This document shows positions 41,008 through 53,116 of a DNA stretch of 64,000 bases, piece after piece (the stretch's first letter is position 1; every line of letters starts with the position of its first letter). The notes under the pieces were generated by a model, which saw only the letters and a list, made by a program, of their open reading frames with translations, searched no databases and had not been told where the DNA came from. The translations under genes and the position numbers were made by a program. This DNA comes from Apoderus coryli (Eukaryota; Arthropoda; Insecta; Coleoptera; Attelabidae), in NCBI GenBank assembly GCA_911728435.2, contig OU452216.1, positions 4,662,342 to 4,726,341 of the forward strand, in the 5' to 3' direction.

Positions 41008-43188
41008 TTCTGCAAGTAAAGGGTGCAGACTTCAGTTTGCTTATACACAAAAGTCTGCAAGTAAAGGGTGCAGACTTTAGTTTACTTATAAACAAAAGTC
41101 TGCAAGTAAAGGGTGCAGCCTTTAGTTTGTTTATAAAAAAGTCTACAAGTAAAGGATGCAGACTTTAGTCTGTTTATAAAGAAAAGTCTGCAAGTAAAGA
41201 GTGCACACTTTAGTTTGTTTATAAACTAAAGTCTGGAAGTAAAGCGTGCAGACTTTAGGTTGCTTATAAACAAAAGTTTGCAAGTAAAGGGTGCACACTT
41301 TCGTTTGCTTATAAACAAAAGTCTGCAAGTAAAGGGTGCAGCCTTTAGTTTGGTTATAAATAAAAGTCTGCAAGTAAAGGGTGCACACTTTCGTTTGCTT
41401 ATAAACAAAAGTCTGCAAGTAAAGGGTGCAGCCTTTAGTTTGGTTATAAATAAAAGTCTGCAAGTAAAGAGTGCAGCCTTTAGTTTGTTTATAAACAAAA
41501 GTTTGCAAGTAAAGGGTGCGGACTTTATTCTGTTTATAAAGAAAAGTCTAAAAGTAAAGAATGCACACTTTAGTTTGTTTATAACCAAAAGTCTGCAAGT
41601 AAAAGGTGCAGACTTTAGTTTGTTTATAAACAAAAGTCTGCAAGTAAAGGGTGCAGACATGAGTTTGTTTAAAAAAAAAAGTCTGCAAGTAAAAGGTGCA
41701 GACTTTAGTTTGTTTATAAACAAAAGTCTGCAAGTAAAGGGTGCAGACATTAGTTTGTTTATAAACAAAAGTCTGCAAGTAAAAGGCGCAGACTTTAGTT
41801 TGTTTATAAACTAACGTCTGCAAGAAAAGGTTGCAGACTTTAGTTTTTTTATAAACAAAAGTCTGCAAGTAAAGGGTGCAGACTTTATTCTGTTTATAAA
41901 GAAAAGTCTACAAGTAAAGAATGCACACTTTAGTTTGTTTATAACCAAAAGTCTGCAAGTAAAAGGTGCAGACTTTAGTTTGTTTATAAACAAAAGTCTG
42001 CAAGTAAAGGGTGCAGACATGAGTTTGTTTATAAAAAAAAGTCTGCAAGTAAAAGGTGCAGACTTTAGTTTGTTTATAAACAAAAGTCTGCAAGTAAAGG
42101 GTGCAGACATGAGTTTGTTTATAAAAAAAAGTCTGCAAGTAAAAGGTGCAGACTTTAGTTTGTTTATAAACAAAAGTCTGCAAGTAAAGGGTGCAGACAT
42201 TAGTTTGTTTATAAACAAAAGTCTGCAAGTAAAAGGTGCAGACTTTAGTTTGTTTATAAACTAACGTCTGCAAGAAAAGGTTGCAGACTTTAGTTATTTT
42301 ATAAACAAAAGTCTGCAAGTAAAGGGTGCACCTTTATTCTGTTTATAAAGAAAAGTCTACAAGTAAAGAGTGCACACTTTAGTTTGCTTATAACCAAAAG
42401 TCTGCTAGTAAAGGGTGCAGACATTAGCTTGTTTATAAACAAAAGTCTGCAAGTAAAAGCTGCAGACTTTAGTTTGTTTATAAACTAACGTCTGCAAGAA
42501 AAGGGTGCAGACTTTAGTTTGTTTATAAACAAAAGTCTGCAAGTAAAGGGTGAAGACATTAGTTTGTTTATAAACAAAAGTCTGCAAGTAAAAGGTGCAG
42601 ACTTTAGTTTGTTGATAAACTAACGTCTGCAAGAAAAATTCAGACTTTATTTTGTTTATGAACTAACGTCTGAAAGAAAAGGGTGCAGATTTTAGTTTGT
42701 TTATAAATAAAAGTCTGCAAGTAAAAGGTGCAGACGTTAGTTTGTTTATAAACTAACGTCTGCAAGAAAAGGGTGCAGATTGAAGGTTGTTTATAAACTA
42801 ACGTCTGCAAGAAAAGGGTGCAGACTTTAGTTTGTTTATAAACAAAAGTCTGCAAGTAAAGGGTGCAGACTTTATTCTGTTTATAAAGAAAAGTCTGCAA
42901 GTAAAGAGTACACACTTTAATTTGTTTATAACCAAAAGTCTGCAAGTAAAGGGTGCAGACTTTAGTTTGTTTATAAACAAAAGTTTGCAAGTAAAGGGTG
43001 CAGACTTTAGTCTGTTTATAAAGAAAAGTCTGCTAAAGAGTACACACTTTAATTTGTTTATAACCAAAAGTCTGCAAGTAAAGGGTGCAGACATTAGTTT
43101 GTTTATAAACAAAAGTCTGTAAGTAAAAGATGCAGACTTTAGTTTATAAAAACTAAAGTCTGCAAGAAAAGGGTGCAGGCTTTAGTGT
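41008..43188. repeat. 45-bp self-complementary minisatellite, about 48 units
   Basis: The consensus unit has AAAGTCTGCA, a 9-nt spacer AGTAAAGGG, TGCAGACTTT, and a 16-bp perfect palindrome TTTGTTTATAAACAAA at the junction. Each unit can thus fold as a hairpin of about 15 bp arms. Variants recur in blocks: dimers of 90 bp alternate GCAGACAT and GCAGACTTT (41935-42264), and a 360-bp block (8 units) recurs at about 41519 and 41879. Frames on both strands stay open only because the unit is 3 x 15 nt without stops. They do not resemble protein and are broken by indels, so I treat the array as non-coding. Confidence 0.95.
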
Positions 43189-44076
43189 AGATGCCAATTC
43201 CTGCAAAACCGTTCACTTTAGACCCATACAAAGTTATGACTTTTTTAAGCAAAAGTGAACAGTGAATTTAAAAAAACTTAGAAAATATATTTATTCCAGT
43301 GGCGTAAAATATAGGGGGATAAATTTTTTATTTATTTTTAAAATTTTTACTGATTACTGTCCATGGTTGTTCAGCAACAACAATAACTGGGAAAGTATAA
43401 ATTTCCCGAAATAGCATTTATATCTTTTATCGCTAAAAACCTAGTACAAAAGCTACTAGTTAAGAAAATCTTTTATTTCTAGTTTAAAAGTTACAATAAT
43501 TCTCTAGTGTTGTGCAAGAAAGCTTATCTGTACCATAAAGCAACACGCCCTAATCATTATTTTCATCACGATTGTCTCGAACAACAATATAACTCGCTTT
43601 TAAAAAGTGTTTTAGACCTGAAACTTTTCCTTTGGGGGCAAATTTTTGTCTAGATGCAACCAAAACTAAAAGAGTATAACGCTAGCTAATGGTAAACCGT
43701 TTAAAAGTTTCAAATCACGAGATTTCCACACCGGTAATGACTTTGGTCTGTGTACTCTGTTTACTTTTCGATAAGTTTAACTAGTTTTGCTTTTAGTTAT
43801 ACCCGATTTGGGAAAACTTGTAATGCTATCGGTAGTTATGGATAGAAGTTGGTGTAATTGCTTCTTTGTTGACGAGTTTCAGAAAATGTACGTTGTTTTT
43901 GTCACGGATATCGAACGTTGTTAGATGTTATCTTTGCTAATTAGATTAATTAATAGCTCTTGTTTTGCACTTAGTTAGTTTTAATGGAGCGTATAATCAC
44001 TATGTAAAGAAGACGATAATGTTTTGAGGCAACGGGCTGTTGACATTAATGCGGGAATTTTCTTATGACTAAAGGA
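43189..44076. other. non-coding spacer between two satellite arrays
   Basis: About 890 bp of AT-rich unique-looking sequence. 'ttccagtggcgtaaaatata' at about 43293 is partly mirrored by 'atttctacgccactgaaacg' at about 62755, so a dispersed repeat end may lie here. No gene. Confidence 0.4.
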
Positions 44077-47000
44077 AAAATAGACAGTAAAACCACTATG
44101 AAATCTACCCGAAATCCCAGTATATTTAAAATAGACAGTAAAACCACTATGAAATCTACCCGAAATCCCAGTATATTTAAAATAGACAGTAAAACCACTA
44201 TGAAATCTACCCGGAATCACAGTAAATTTAAAATAGACAGTAAAACCACTATGAAATCTACCCGAAATCCCAGTATATTTAAAATAGACAGTAAAACCAC
44301 TATGAAATCTACCCGGAATCACAGTAAATTTAAAATAGACAGTAAAACCACTATGAAATCTACCCGAAATCCCAGTATATTTAAAATAGACAGTAAAACC
44401 ACTATGAAATCTACCCGAAATCACAGTATATTTAAAATAGACAGTAAAACCACCATGAAATCTACCCGAAATACCAGTATATTTAAAATAAACAGAAAAA
44501 CCACTATGAAATCTACCCGAAATCACAGTATATTTAAAATAGACAGTAAAACCACTATGAAATCTACCCGGAATCACAGTAAATTTAAAATAGACAGTAA
44601 AACCACTATGAAATCTACCCGAAATCCCAGTATATTTAAAATAGACAGTAAAACCACTATGAAATCTACCCGAAATCCCAGTATATTTAAAATAGACAGT
44701 AAAACCACTATGAAATCTACCCGGAATCACAGTAAATTTAAAATAGACAGTAAAACCACTATGAAATCTACCCGAAATCCCAGTATATTTAAAATAGACA
44801 GTAAAACCACTATGAAATCTACCCGGAATCACAGTAAATTTAAAATAGACAGTAAAACCACTATGAAATCTACCCGAAATCCCAGTATATTTAAAATAGA
44901 CAGTAAAACCACTATGAAATCTACCCGAAATCACAGTATATTTAAAATAGACAGTAAAACCACCATGAAATCTACCCGAAATACCAGTATATTTAAAATA
45001 AACAGAAAAACCACTATGAAATCTACCCGAAATCACAGTATATTTAAAATAGACAGTAAAACCACTATGAAATCTACCCGGAATCACAGTAAATTTAAAA
45101 TAGACAGTAAAACCACTATGAAATCTACCCGAAATCCCAGTATATTTAAAATAGACAGTAAAACCACTATGAAATCTACTCGAAATCACAGTAAATTTAA
45201 AATAGACAGTAAAACCACTATGAAATCTACCCGAAATCCCAGTATATTTAAAATAGACAGTAAAACCACTATGAAATCTACCCAAAATCACAGTATATTT
45301 AAAATAGACAGTAAAACCACTATGAAATCTACCCGAAATACCAGTATATTTAAAATAAACAGAAAAACCACTATGAAATCTACCCGAAATACCAGTATAT
45401 TTAAAATAGACAGAAAAACCACTATGAAATCTACCCGAAATCACAGTAAATTTAAAATAGACAGTAAAACCACTATGAAGTCTACCCGAAATCACAGTAT
45501 ATTTAAAATAGACAGTAAAACCACTATGAAATCTACCCGAAATAACAGTATATTTAAAAATGGACAGTAAAACCACTATGAAATCTACCACAAATCACAG
45601 TATATTTAAATTAGACAGTAAAACCACTATGAAGTCTACCCGAAATCACAGTATATTTAAAATAGACAGTAAAACCACTATGAAATCTACCCGAAATCAC
45701 AGTATATTTAAAATGGACAGTAAAACCACTATGAAATCTACCACAAATCACAGTATATTTAAATTAGACAGTAAAACCACTATGAAGTCTACCCGAAATC
45801 ACAGTATATTTAAAATAGACAGTAAAACCAGTATGAAATCTACCCGAAATCACAGTATATTTAAAATAGACAGTAAAACCACTATGAAATCTACCCGAAA
45901 TCACAGTAAATTTAAAATAGACAGTAAAACCACTATGAAATCTACCCGAAATCCCAGTATATTTAAAATAGACAGTAAAACCACTATGAAATCTACCCAA
46001 AATCACAGTATATTTAAAATAGACAGTAAAACCACTATGAAATCTACCCGAAATACCAGTATATTTAAAATAAACAGAAAAACCACTATGAAATCTACCC
46101 GAAATACCAGTATATTTAAAATAGACAGAAAAACCACTATGAAATCTACCCGAAATCACAGTAAATTTAAAATAGACAGTAAAACCACTATGAAGTCTAC
46201 CCGAAATCACAGTATATTTAAAATAGACAGTAAAACCACTATGAAATCTACCCGAAATAACAGTATATTTAAAAATGGACAGTAAAACCACTATGAAATC
46301 TACCACAAATCACAGTATATTTAAATTAGACAGTAAAACCACTATGAAGTCTACCCGAAATCACAGTATATTTAAAATAGAGAGTAAAACCACTATGAAA
46401 TCTACCCGAAATCACAGTATATTTAAAATGGACAGTAAAACCACTATGAAATCTACCCGAAATCACAGTATATTTAAAATAGACAGTAAAACCACTATGA
46501 AATCTAGCCGGAATCACAGTAAATTTAAAATAGACAGTAAAACCACTATGAAATCTACCCGAAATCCCAGTATATTTAAAATAGACAGTAAAACCACTAT
46601 GAAATCTACTCGAAATCACAGTAAATTTAAAATAGACAGTAAAACCACTATGAAATCTACCCGACATCCCAGTATATTTAAAATAGACAGTAAAACCACT
46701 ATGAAATCTACCCAAAATCACAGTATATTTAAAATAGACAGTAAAACCACTATGAAATCTACCCGAAATACCAGTATATTTAAAATAAACAGAAAAACCA
46801 CTATGAAATCTACCCGAAATACCAGTATATTTAAAATAGACAGAAAAACCACTATGAAATCTACCCGAAATCACAGTAAATTTAAAATAGACAGTAAAAC
46901 CACTATGAAGTCTACCCGAAATCACAGTATATTTAAAATAGACAGTAAAACCACTATGAAATCTACCCGAAATAACAGTATATTTAAAAATGGACAGTAA

Positions 47001-49867
47001 AACCACTATGAAATCTACCACAAATCACAGTATATTTAAATTAGACAGTAAAACCACTATGAAGTCTACCCGAAATCACAGTATATTTAAAATAGACAGT
47101 AAAACCACTATGAAATCTACCCGAAATCACAGTATATTTAAAATGGACAGTAAAACCACTATGAAATCTACCACAAATCACAGTATATTTAAATTAGACA
47201 GTAAAACCACTATGAAGTCTACCCGAAATCACAGTATATTTAAAATAGACAGTAAAACCACTATGAAATCTACCCGAAATCACAGTATATTTAAAATGGA
47301 CAGTAAAACCACTATGAAATCTACCACAAATCACAGTATATTTAAATTAGACAGTAAAACCACTATGAAGTCTACCCGAAATCACAGTATATTTAAAATA
47401 GACAGTAAAACCACTATGAAATCTACCCGGAATCACAGTAAATTTAAAATAGACAGTAAAACCACTATGAAATCTACCCGAAATCCCAGTATATTTAAAA
47501 TAGACAGTAAAACCACTATGAAATCTACTCGAAATCACAGTAAATTTAAAATAGACAGTAAAACCACTATGAAATCTACCCGAAATCCCAGTATATTTAA
47601 AATAGACAGTAAAACCACTATGAAATCTACCCAAAATCACAGTATATTTAAAATAGACAGAAAAACCACTATGAAATCTACCCGAAATACCAGTATATTT
47701 AAAATAGACAGAAAAACCACTATGAAATCTACCCGAAATCACAGTAAATTTAAAATAGACAGTAAAACCACTATGAAGTCTACCCGAAATCACAGTATAT
47801 TTAAAATAGACAGTAAAACCACTATGAAATCTACCCGAAATAACAGTATATTTAAAAATGGACAGTAAAACCACTATGAAATCTACCACAAATCACAGTA
47901 TATTTAAATTAGACAGTAAAACCACTATGAAGTCTACCCGAAATCACAGTATATTTAAAATAGAGAGTAAAACCACTATGAAATCTACCCGAAATCACAG
48001 TATATTTAAAATGGACAGTAAAACCACTATGAAATCTACCCGAAATCACAGTATATTTAAAATAGACAGTAAAACCACTATGAAATCTACCCGGAATCAC
48101 AGTAAATTTAAAATAGACAGTAAAACCACTATGAAATCTACCCGAAATCCCAGTATATTTAAAATAGACAGTAAAACCACTATGAAATCTACTCGAAATC
48201 ACAGTAAATTTAAAATAGACAGTAAAACCACTATGAAATCTACCCGAAATCCCAGTATATTTAAAATAGACAGTAAAACCACTATGAAATCTACCCAAAA
48301 TCACAGTATATTTAAAATAGACAGTAAAACCACTATGAAATCTACCCGAAATACCAGTATATTTAAAATAAACAGAAAAACCACTATGAAATCTACCCGA
48401 AATACCAGTAAATTTAAAATAGACAGTAAAACCACTATGAAGTCTACCCGAAATCACAGTATATTTAAAATAGACAGTAAAACCACTATGAAGACTACCC
48501 GAAATCACAGTATATTTAAAATAGACAGTAAAACCACTATGAAATCTACCCGAAATAACAGTATATTTAAAAATGGACAGTAAAACCACTATGAAATCTA
48601 CCACAAATCACAGTATATTTAAATTAGACAGTAAAACCACTATGAAGTCTACCCGAAATCACAGTATATTTAAAATAGACAGTAAAACCACTATGAAATC
48701 TACCCGAAATCACAGTATATTTAAAATGGACAGTAAAACCACTATGAAATCTACCCGAAATCACAGTATATTTAAAATAGACAGTAAAACCACTATGAAA
48801 TCTACCCGGAATCACAGTAAATTTAAAATAGACAGTAAAACCACTATGAAATATACCCGAAATCCCAGTATATTTAAAATAGACAGTAAAACCACTATGA
48901 AATCTACTCGAAATCACAGTAAATTTAAAATAGACAGTAAAACCACTATGAATTCTACCCGAAATCCCAGTATATTTAAAATAGACAGTAAAACCACTAT
49001 GAAATCTACCCAAAATCACAGTATATTTAAAATAGACAGTAAAACCACTATGAAATCTACCCGAAATACCAGTATATTTAAAATAAACAGAAAAACCACT
49101 ATGAAATCTACCCGAAATACCAGTATATTTAAAATAGACAGAAAAACCACTATGAAATCTACCCGAAATCACAGTAAATTTAAAATAGATAGTAAAACCA
49201 CTATGAAGTCTACCCGAAATCACAGTATATTTAAAATAGACAGTAAAACCACTATGAAATCTACCCGAAATAACAGTATATTTAAAAATGGACAGTAAAA
49301 CCACTACGAAATCTACCACAAATCACAGTATATTTAAATTAGACAGTAAAACCACTATGAAGTCTACCCGAAATCACAGTATATTTAAAATAGACAGTAA
49401 AACCACTATGAAATCTACCCGAAATCACAGTATATTTAAAATGGACAGTAAAACCACTATGAAATCTACCACAAATCACAGTATATTTAAATTAGACAGT
49501 AAAACCACTATGAAGTCTACCCGAAATCACAGTATATTTAAAATAGACAGTAAAACCACTATGAAATCTACCCGATATCACAGTATATTTAAAATGGACA
49601 GTAAAACCACTATGAAATCTACCACAAATCACAGTATATTTAAATTAGACAGTAAAACCACTATGAAGTCTACCCGAAATCACAGTATATTTAAATTAGA
49701 CAGTAAAACCACTATGAAGTCTACCCGAAATCACAGTATATTTAAAATAGACAGTAAAACCACTATGAAATCTACCCGATATCACAGTATATTTAAAATA
49801 AACAGTAAAACCACTATGAAATCTACCCGAAAACACAGTATATTTAAAATAGACAGTAAAACCACTC
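44077..49867. repeat. 51-bp satellite array, about 113 units, with higher-order repeats
   Basis: The unit consensus is AAAATAGACAGTAAAACC, ACTATGAAATCTACCC, GAAATCACAGTATATTT. Variants (CACAG/CCCAG/ACCAG, GTATA/GTAAA, GACAGT/AACAGA, CCGG, CACAAATC) appear in fixed order. From 44110 to about 45150 the order repeats every 10 units (510 bp). From about 45200 blocks of 14 units plus one extra A (715 bp) repeat, marked by TTTAAAAATGGACAG at 45556, 46271, 46986, 47854, 48569 and 49284. One block is 868 bp (17 units plus 1). Adjacent blocks are almost identical, indicating recent homogenisation. Open frames on both strands follow from a stop-free 17-codon unit and shift at each block, so I do not call a gene. 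Confidence 0.95.
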
Positions 49868-49986
49868 TGGAATTATTGTCTAACTGGTATTGCTACCCAA
49901 TAACAAGACAAAATCGAAAGAAAATAGGGAGGATTACAAGAACAATTAATAAAAACAATAAATAATTAACACATGAACATAATTCA

Positions 49987-50250
49987 TCAAAACAAATCCA
50001 AATCAGTAGCCCGCAAATATGTCTCTAAACTTTTCTTAAAAGAATCAAGCGATACATTAAAAAAATCAACGTTTTCATTAATAACTAATCGGTTGCTGTA
50101 TTTACAAGCCCGAAATAGCGGTGCTTTAGATTCATAATTAGAACGAATCTGTGGCACCCAAAATAAACCAGCGCTTCTAGAGTGAACCCTACGAACACGA
50201 AACCATAGCTGCTGAAGCAACCGAGGACAATCCAACATATTGTTGATCAA
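49987..50250 (-). pseudogene. C-terminal tail of the chimeric LINE
   Basis: An 87-codon frame reads LDCPRLLQQLWFRVRRVHSR, SAGLFWVPQIRSNYESKAPL and FRACKYSNRLVINENVDFF, the end of a jockey/CR1-like ORF2 ('R...F..P..R.NY....P..R.....N'). It is out of phase with the upstream RT frame because of decay at about 50250-50430. The corresponding part is deleted from the 12-kb copy. Confidence 0.75.
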
Positions 50251-50429
50251 CTTAAAAAGAAAGATCTGAGACGCGAAGATGCTGACGGCCGAAATCCGAA
50301 CCTTGCCATTAACAGGCTGTGATCACACCCACGAGGAGGAAAATATCGATCAATTTTAAACGACAAATATTTTAAAAACTTACGTTGGATACTCTCCAAT
50401 CTCTGTATATGAACACGGTACATGGGCGA

Positions 50430-51455
50430 TCAAATGATTGTAGCGAATTCCAAAATAGACACAACAAAGGCGAAATAGAGACTTTTCAGGCAGTCCATGT
50501 TGTTGAATTCTCTGGTCTGTGTAAAAATAAATCCTAACATTCGCAAAGCATTAGCAGAAACTTGCTCAATGTGGTAGTTGAAAGATAAATCACCATCCAA
50601 GTAATCACCAAGATCTTTGATTAAAGCCCAGCGTTCCAAATTTGAATTATCGATGGTGTAGTTTCGCAAAAACGGATCTTGACGTCTTGTAAATGTCACC
50701 GACTTACATTTGTTCAGATTTAGAGGAAGTCTATTTAGAACCCGGTATATTGGTGACCACATGACAGACGCATATTCCAATTTGGACCTGATCAGGGAAA
50801 AATACAACATCTTTAAGCAACTAATGTTGTGAAAATTTGTTGTTGTTCTGATAACAAAGCCCAGAGACCGAAATGCACCTTTAATAAGGGCATCTATATG
50901 CTGATTGAAAGTTAACTTACTATCAATCGGCACGCCAAGGTCCCTAATGGTAGAACATAATTCTACCACAGAGCTGTTAAGAATGTAATTAAAACGAATA
51001 GGAAACTGACTCTTCGAAAATGTCATCTGCCTAGATTTTGACAACTTTAGTGGTAATTTGTTGGTTATGCACCATCTCTCAACCATTGCTAGGTCAGCCT
51101 GCAGTTGCAGAAAATCTGCATTACTTTCGATTAACCTGTATAATTTAAAATCGTTTGCAAATAGCAGAAACTTACTCGTTATATTCAATATGATGTCGTT
51201 AATGTAAATGGAGAAAATTAAAGGAGCCAGATTGCTACCCTGAGGCGCCCCACTAGTCGCAGATAACCCCCTCGACCTGAATCCATTATACTCAACGAAT
51301 AGTGTGCGGTCAGATAGGTAAGAATCAAAGAATTGTAATAGATCTGAATGAAAACCAATATTGCGCATCTTTTGTAATATAGTGGCATGATCCAACCTGT
51401 CAAAAGCCTTCGAGAAATCAGTATTGATTGTGTCAACTTGTAATCCCTTCCCCAC
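50430..51455 (-). pseudogene. in-frame chimera of two related RTs
   Basis: 341 codons. Residues 1-238 are RT from family A: INTDFSKAFDRLDHATIL (first Asp), TSGAPQGSNLAPLIF (67-81), and FLLFANDFKLYR (96-107), where the catalytic pair is Asn-Asp instead of Asp-Asp. Then comes IRDLGVPIDSKLTFNQHID, ending YASVMWSPIYRV. From residue 239 the frame enters family B at LNRLPLNLNKCKSVTFTRRQ and repeats an equivalent thumb region (IKDLGDYLDGDLSFNYHIEQ). The thumb is therefore present twice. The altered catalytic pair implies inactivity. The junction at about 50738 could reflect template switching during reverse transcription or recombination between copies. Confidence 0.85.
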
Positions 51456-52075
51456 CGTAGAGTACTTATACGGTTTCGAAGAATTCGGCTAGATTTGTTA
51501 CAGTTGACCGTTTCTGAAAAAAACCGTGCTGCTCAGTAACTATGCAATTTTTTAGTTGGCCAAATAATTTTTCATGAATTATTCTCTCAAAGACTTTTGA
51601 AAAATTAGACAATATAGTTAGCAATTTTGTCTGTGTCACCAGACTTGTGTACCGGACAAACTCTTGTAGATTTCCATAATTGTGGGAATGTAAAACTTCT
51701 TAAGGAATTGTTAAACAGAATCAACCACGGTTCCTTAAATGCGTACGCGCAATCCCTCAGTATAAATGCCGGCACACCGTCAGTTCCAGCTGTCATTTTT
51801 GGTTTAAGTTCTTTCAAAGCACTCAGTATGTCCTCAGCCTCAAAAAACCCGGTTCATATAGGGATTTGGTTGATAAAATTATCTACATCATTAATAGCGG
51901 ATGAGGGAACGTATACGCCCTCAGAGTATGTCGCAAAGGCATTGACAATATCCAGCGGATTTGACACTTCAGAGTCAGTCTCATCTCTCATAACGCCCGG
52001 AATTCGAGACTTTCGTTGCCTACTCTGTACGAATTTCCAAAATTGTTTTGGGTCACTGTTCATTATGTTCTGGAT
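51456..52075 (-). pseudogene. linker and RT N-terminus of family A LINE
   Basis: Minus-strand frames 52063-51854 (MNSDPKQFWKFVQSRQRKS, YSEGVYVPSSAI) and 51817-51605 (KELKPKMTAGTDGVPAFILR, STRVCPVHKSGDTDKIANY), then decayed NFSKVFERIIHEKLFGQLKN up to 51480. These are the endonuclease-RT linker and first RT blocks that precede the chimeric frame. Frameshifts separate them. Confidence 0.75.
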
Positions 52076-52080
52076 GCTAT

Positions 52081-52169
52081 CAATATATATATATTATAAA
52101 AAACTGTTCTATTACAATAGAGAGTTTCGGAAGCCAGATGGTCGGGCTCAGGCAAACACACAATCAATA
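52081..52169. other. short junction segment
   Basis: An (AT)-rich junction between the minus-strand LINE and the plus-strand RTE element. The 'ccagatggtcgggctcagg' part may be RTE sequence, but the frame is not readable. Confidence 0.35.
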
Positions 52170-52177
52170 AAAAGACA

Positions 52178-53116
52178 ATGTATTTCTCTGGAAACCAAGA
52201 TGGCAAGCACAAGTATGGTGTTGCCATCATATTAGACCAGGAATCTGGTTGTGCTGTTGAGACGTTTTTACCGATCTCTGATAGGGTAATGACGCTAACA
52301 CTCACAACCTCACACTCAAAACTAAACTTGATCCAAGTATATGCGCCAACCACCAAAGGAACAGATGATGAAGTAGAGGCATTCTATGAAGACATTAGTA
52401 GAGGATTGGGCGCCACGAAGTCCAGGGACATCACCATAATAATGGGCGACTTTAATGCGAAGGTTGGGAGCGGGACGGTACAAAACCTGGTAGGTAGATT
52501 TGGACTGGGAGATCGTAATGAGCGAGGTGATCGCCTTGTACAATTTTGTCAAGAAAATAACTTTGTTGTGACAAATACCTTTTTTAAACTACCCAAGAGA
52601 AGACTATACACTTGGAAATCCCCAGCAGATGGACACAATGGGGCGATAGTCCGAAATCAAATAGATTACATTCTCATTAAAGAAAGGTATCGAAATGCAC
52701 TCAAATCGGTTAAAGCATATCCCGGTGCGGATGTTGGGTCAGACCATAATCCGCTAATTTCCTGCGTCCAAGTAAATCGTAAGCGAACTAGAAATCCGCG
52801 TGGCACTGCAAGGTTAGACACGAAGAAACTTAAAGAGGAGACCATTAAAGAAGGTGTCCAACAAGCAATACATTCCAACCTTGCGAAAGTTAACCTTGAA
52901 TCCGAAGATATTGACAATCAATGGGAATCCCTCAAAACCTGCATTCTTTCCCCCTGCCAAGAGTTACTAGCACCTTCTAAAAAGATAAATAAAGAATGGA
53001 TTACTCAGGAAATTTTATTTCTGATGGACCAACGAAGGAAATACAAGAACAACGAAACAAGATATAGGGAGAAAGATAAGAACAAAAATAAGGGTAGCAA
53101 AAGAACGTTTCTATGA
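52178..53116 (+). pseudogene. RTE apurinic-type endonuclease domain (5'-truncated)
   Basis: 312 codons with endonuclease/exonuclease/phosphatase motifs: YGVAIILD (13-20), VYAPT (54-58), IIMGDFNAKVG (87-97), LYTWKSP (143-149), NQIDYILI (160-167) and VGSDHNPLI (186-194). This resembles the so-called craniofacial development protein 2 domain that derives from RTE/BovB. It would nick target DNA to prime reverse transcription. The N-terminal Asn and Glu motifs are missing because of 5' truncation, so ATG 52178 is not the native start. After INKEWITQEI the frame shifts at about 53090. Confidence 0.85.

Larger units (their letters stand above)
49868..52080 (-). mobile_element. chimeric non-LTR retrotransposon abutting the 51-bp array
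   Basis: Minus-strand LINE. Its 3' UTR (49868-49985) and C-terminal region match the element at 11.85-13.56 kb. Instead of an (ATT)n tail, the UTR runs directly into the satellite. Upstream of about 50738 the sequence switches to a second, related LINE. The 5' side is truncated at about 52080, before the endonuclease. Confidence 0.85.

Noticed and set aside
41143..43122. 15-residue repeat frames in the 45-bp array
   Set aside because: Same reason: a stop-free 45-bp unit open on both strands and broken by indels.
41008..49867. CRISPR-like array
   Set aside because: Units are contiguous without unique spacers, both arrays lie in eukaryotic transposon-rich DNA, and no cas-like gene is present.
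44065..49965. Frames of up to 536 codons with a 17-residue repeat on both strands
   Set aside because: The 51-bp unit lacks stops in one frame per strand. The frame changes at every block because of the extra A, and both strands are equally open, so coding is unlikely.
52063..52552. Minus-strand frames over the RTE endonuclease
   Set aside because: They are antisense to a well-supported endonuclease frame.
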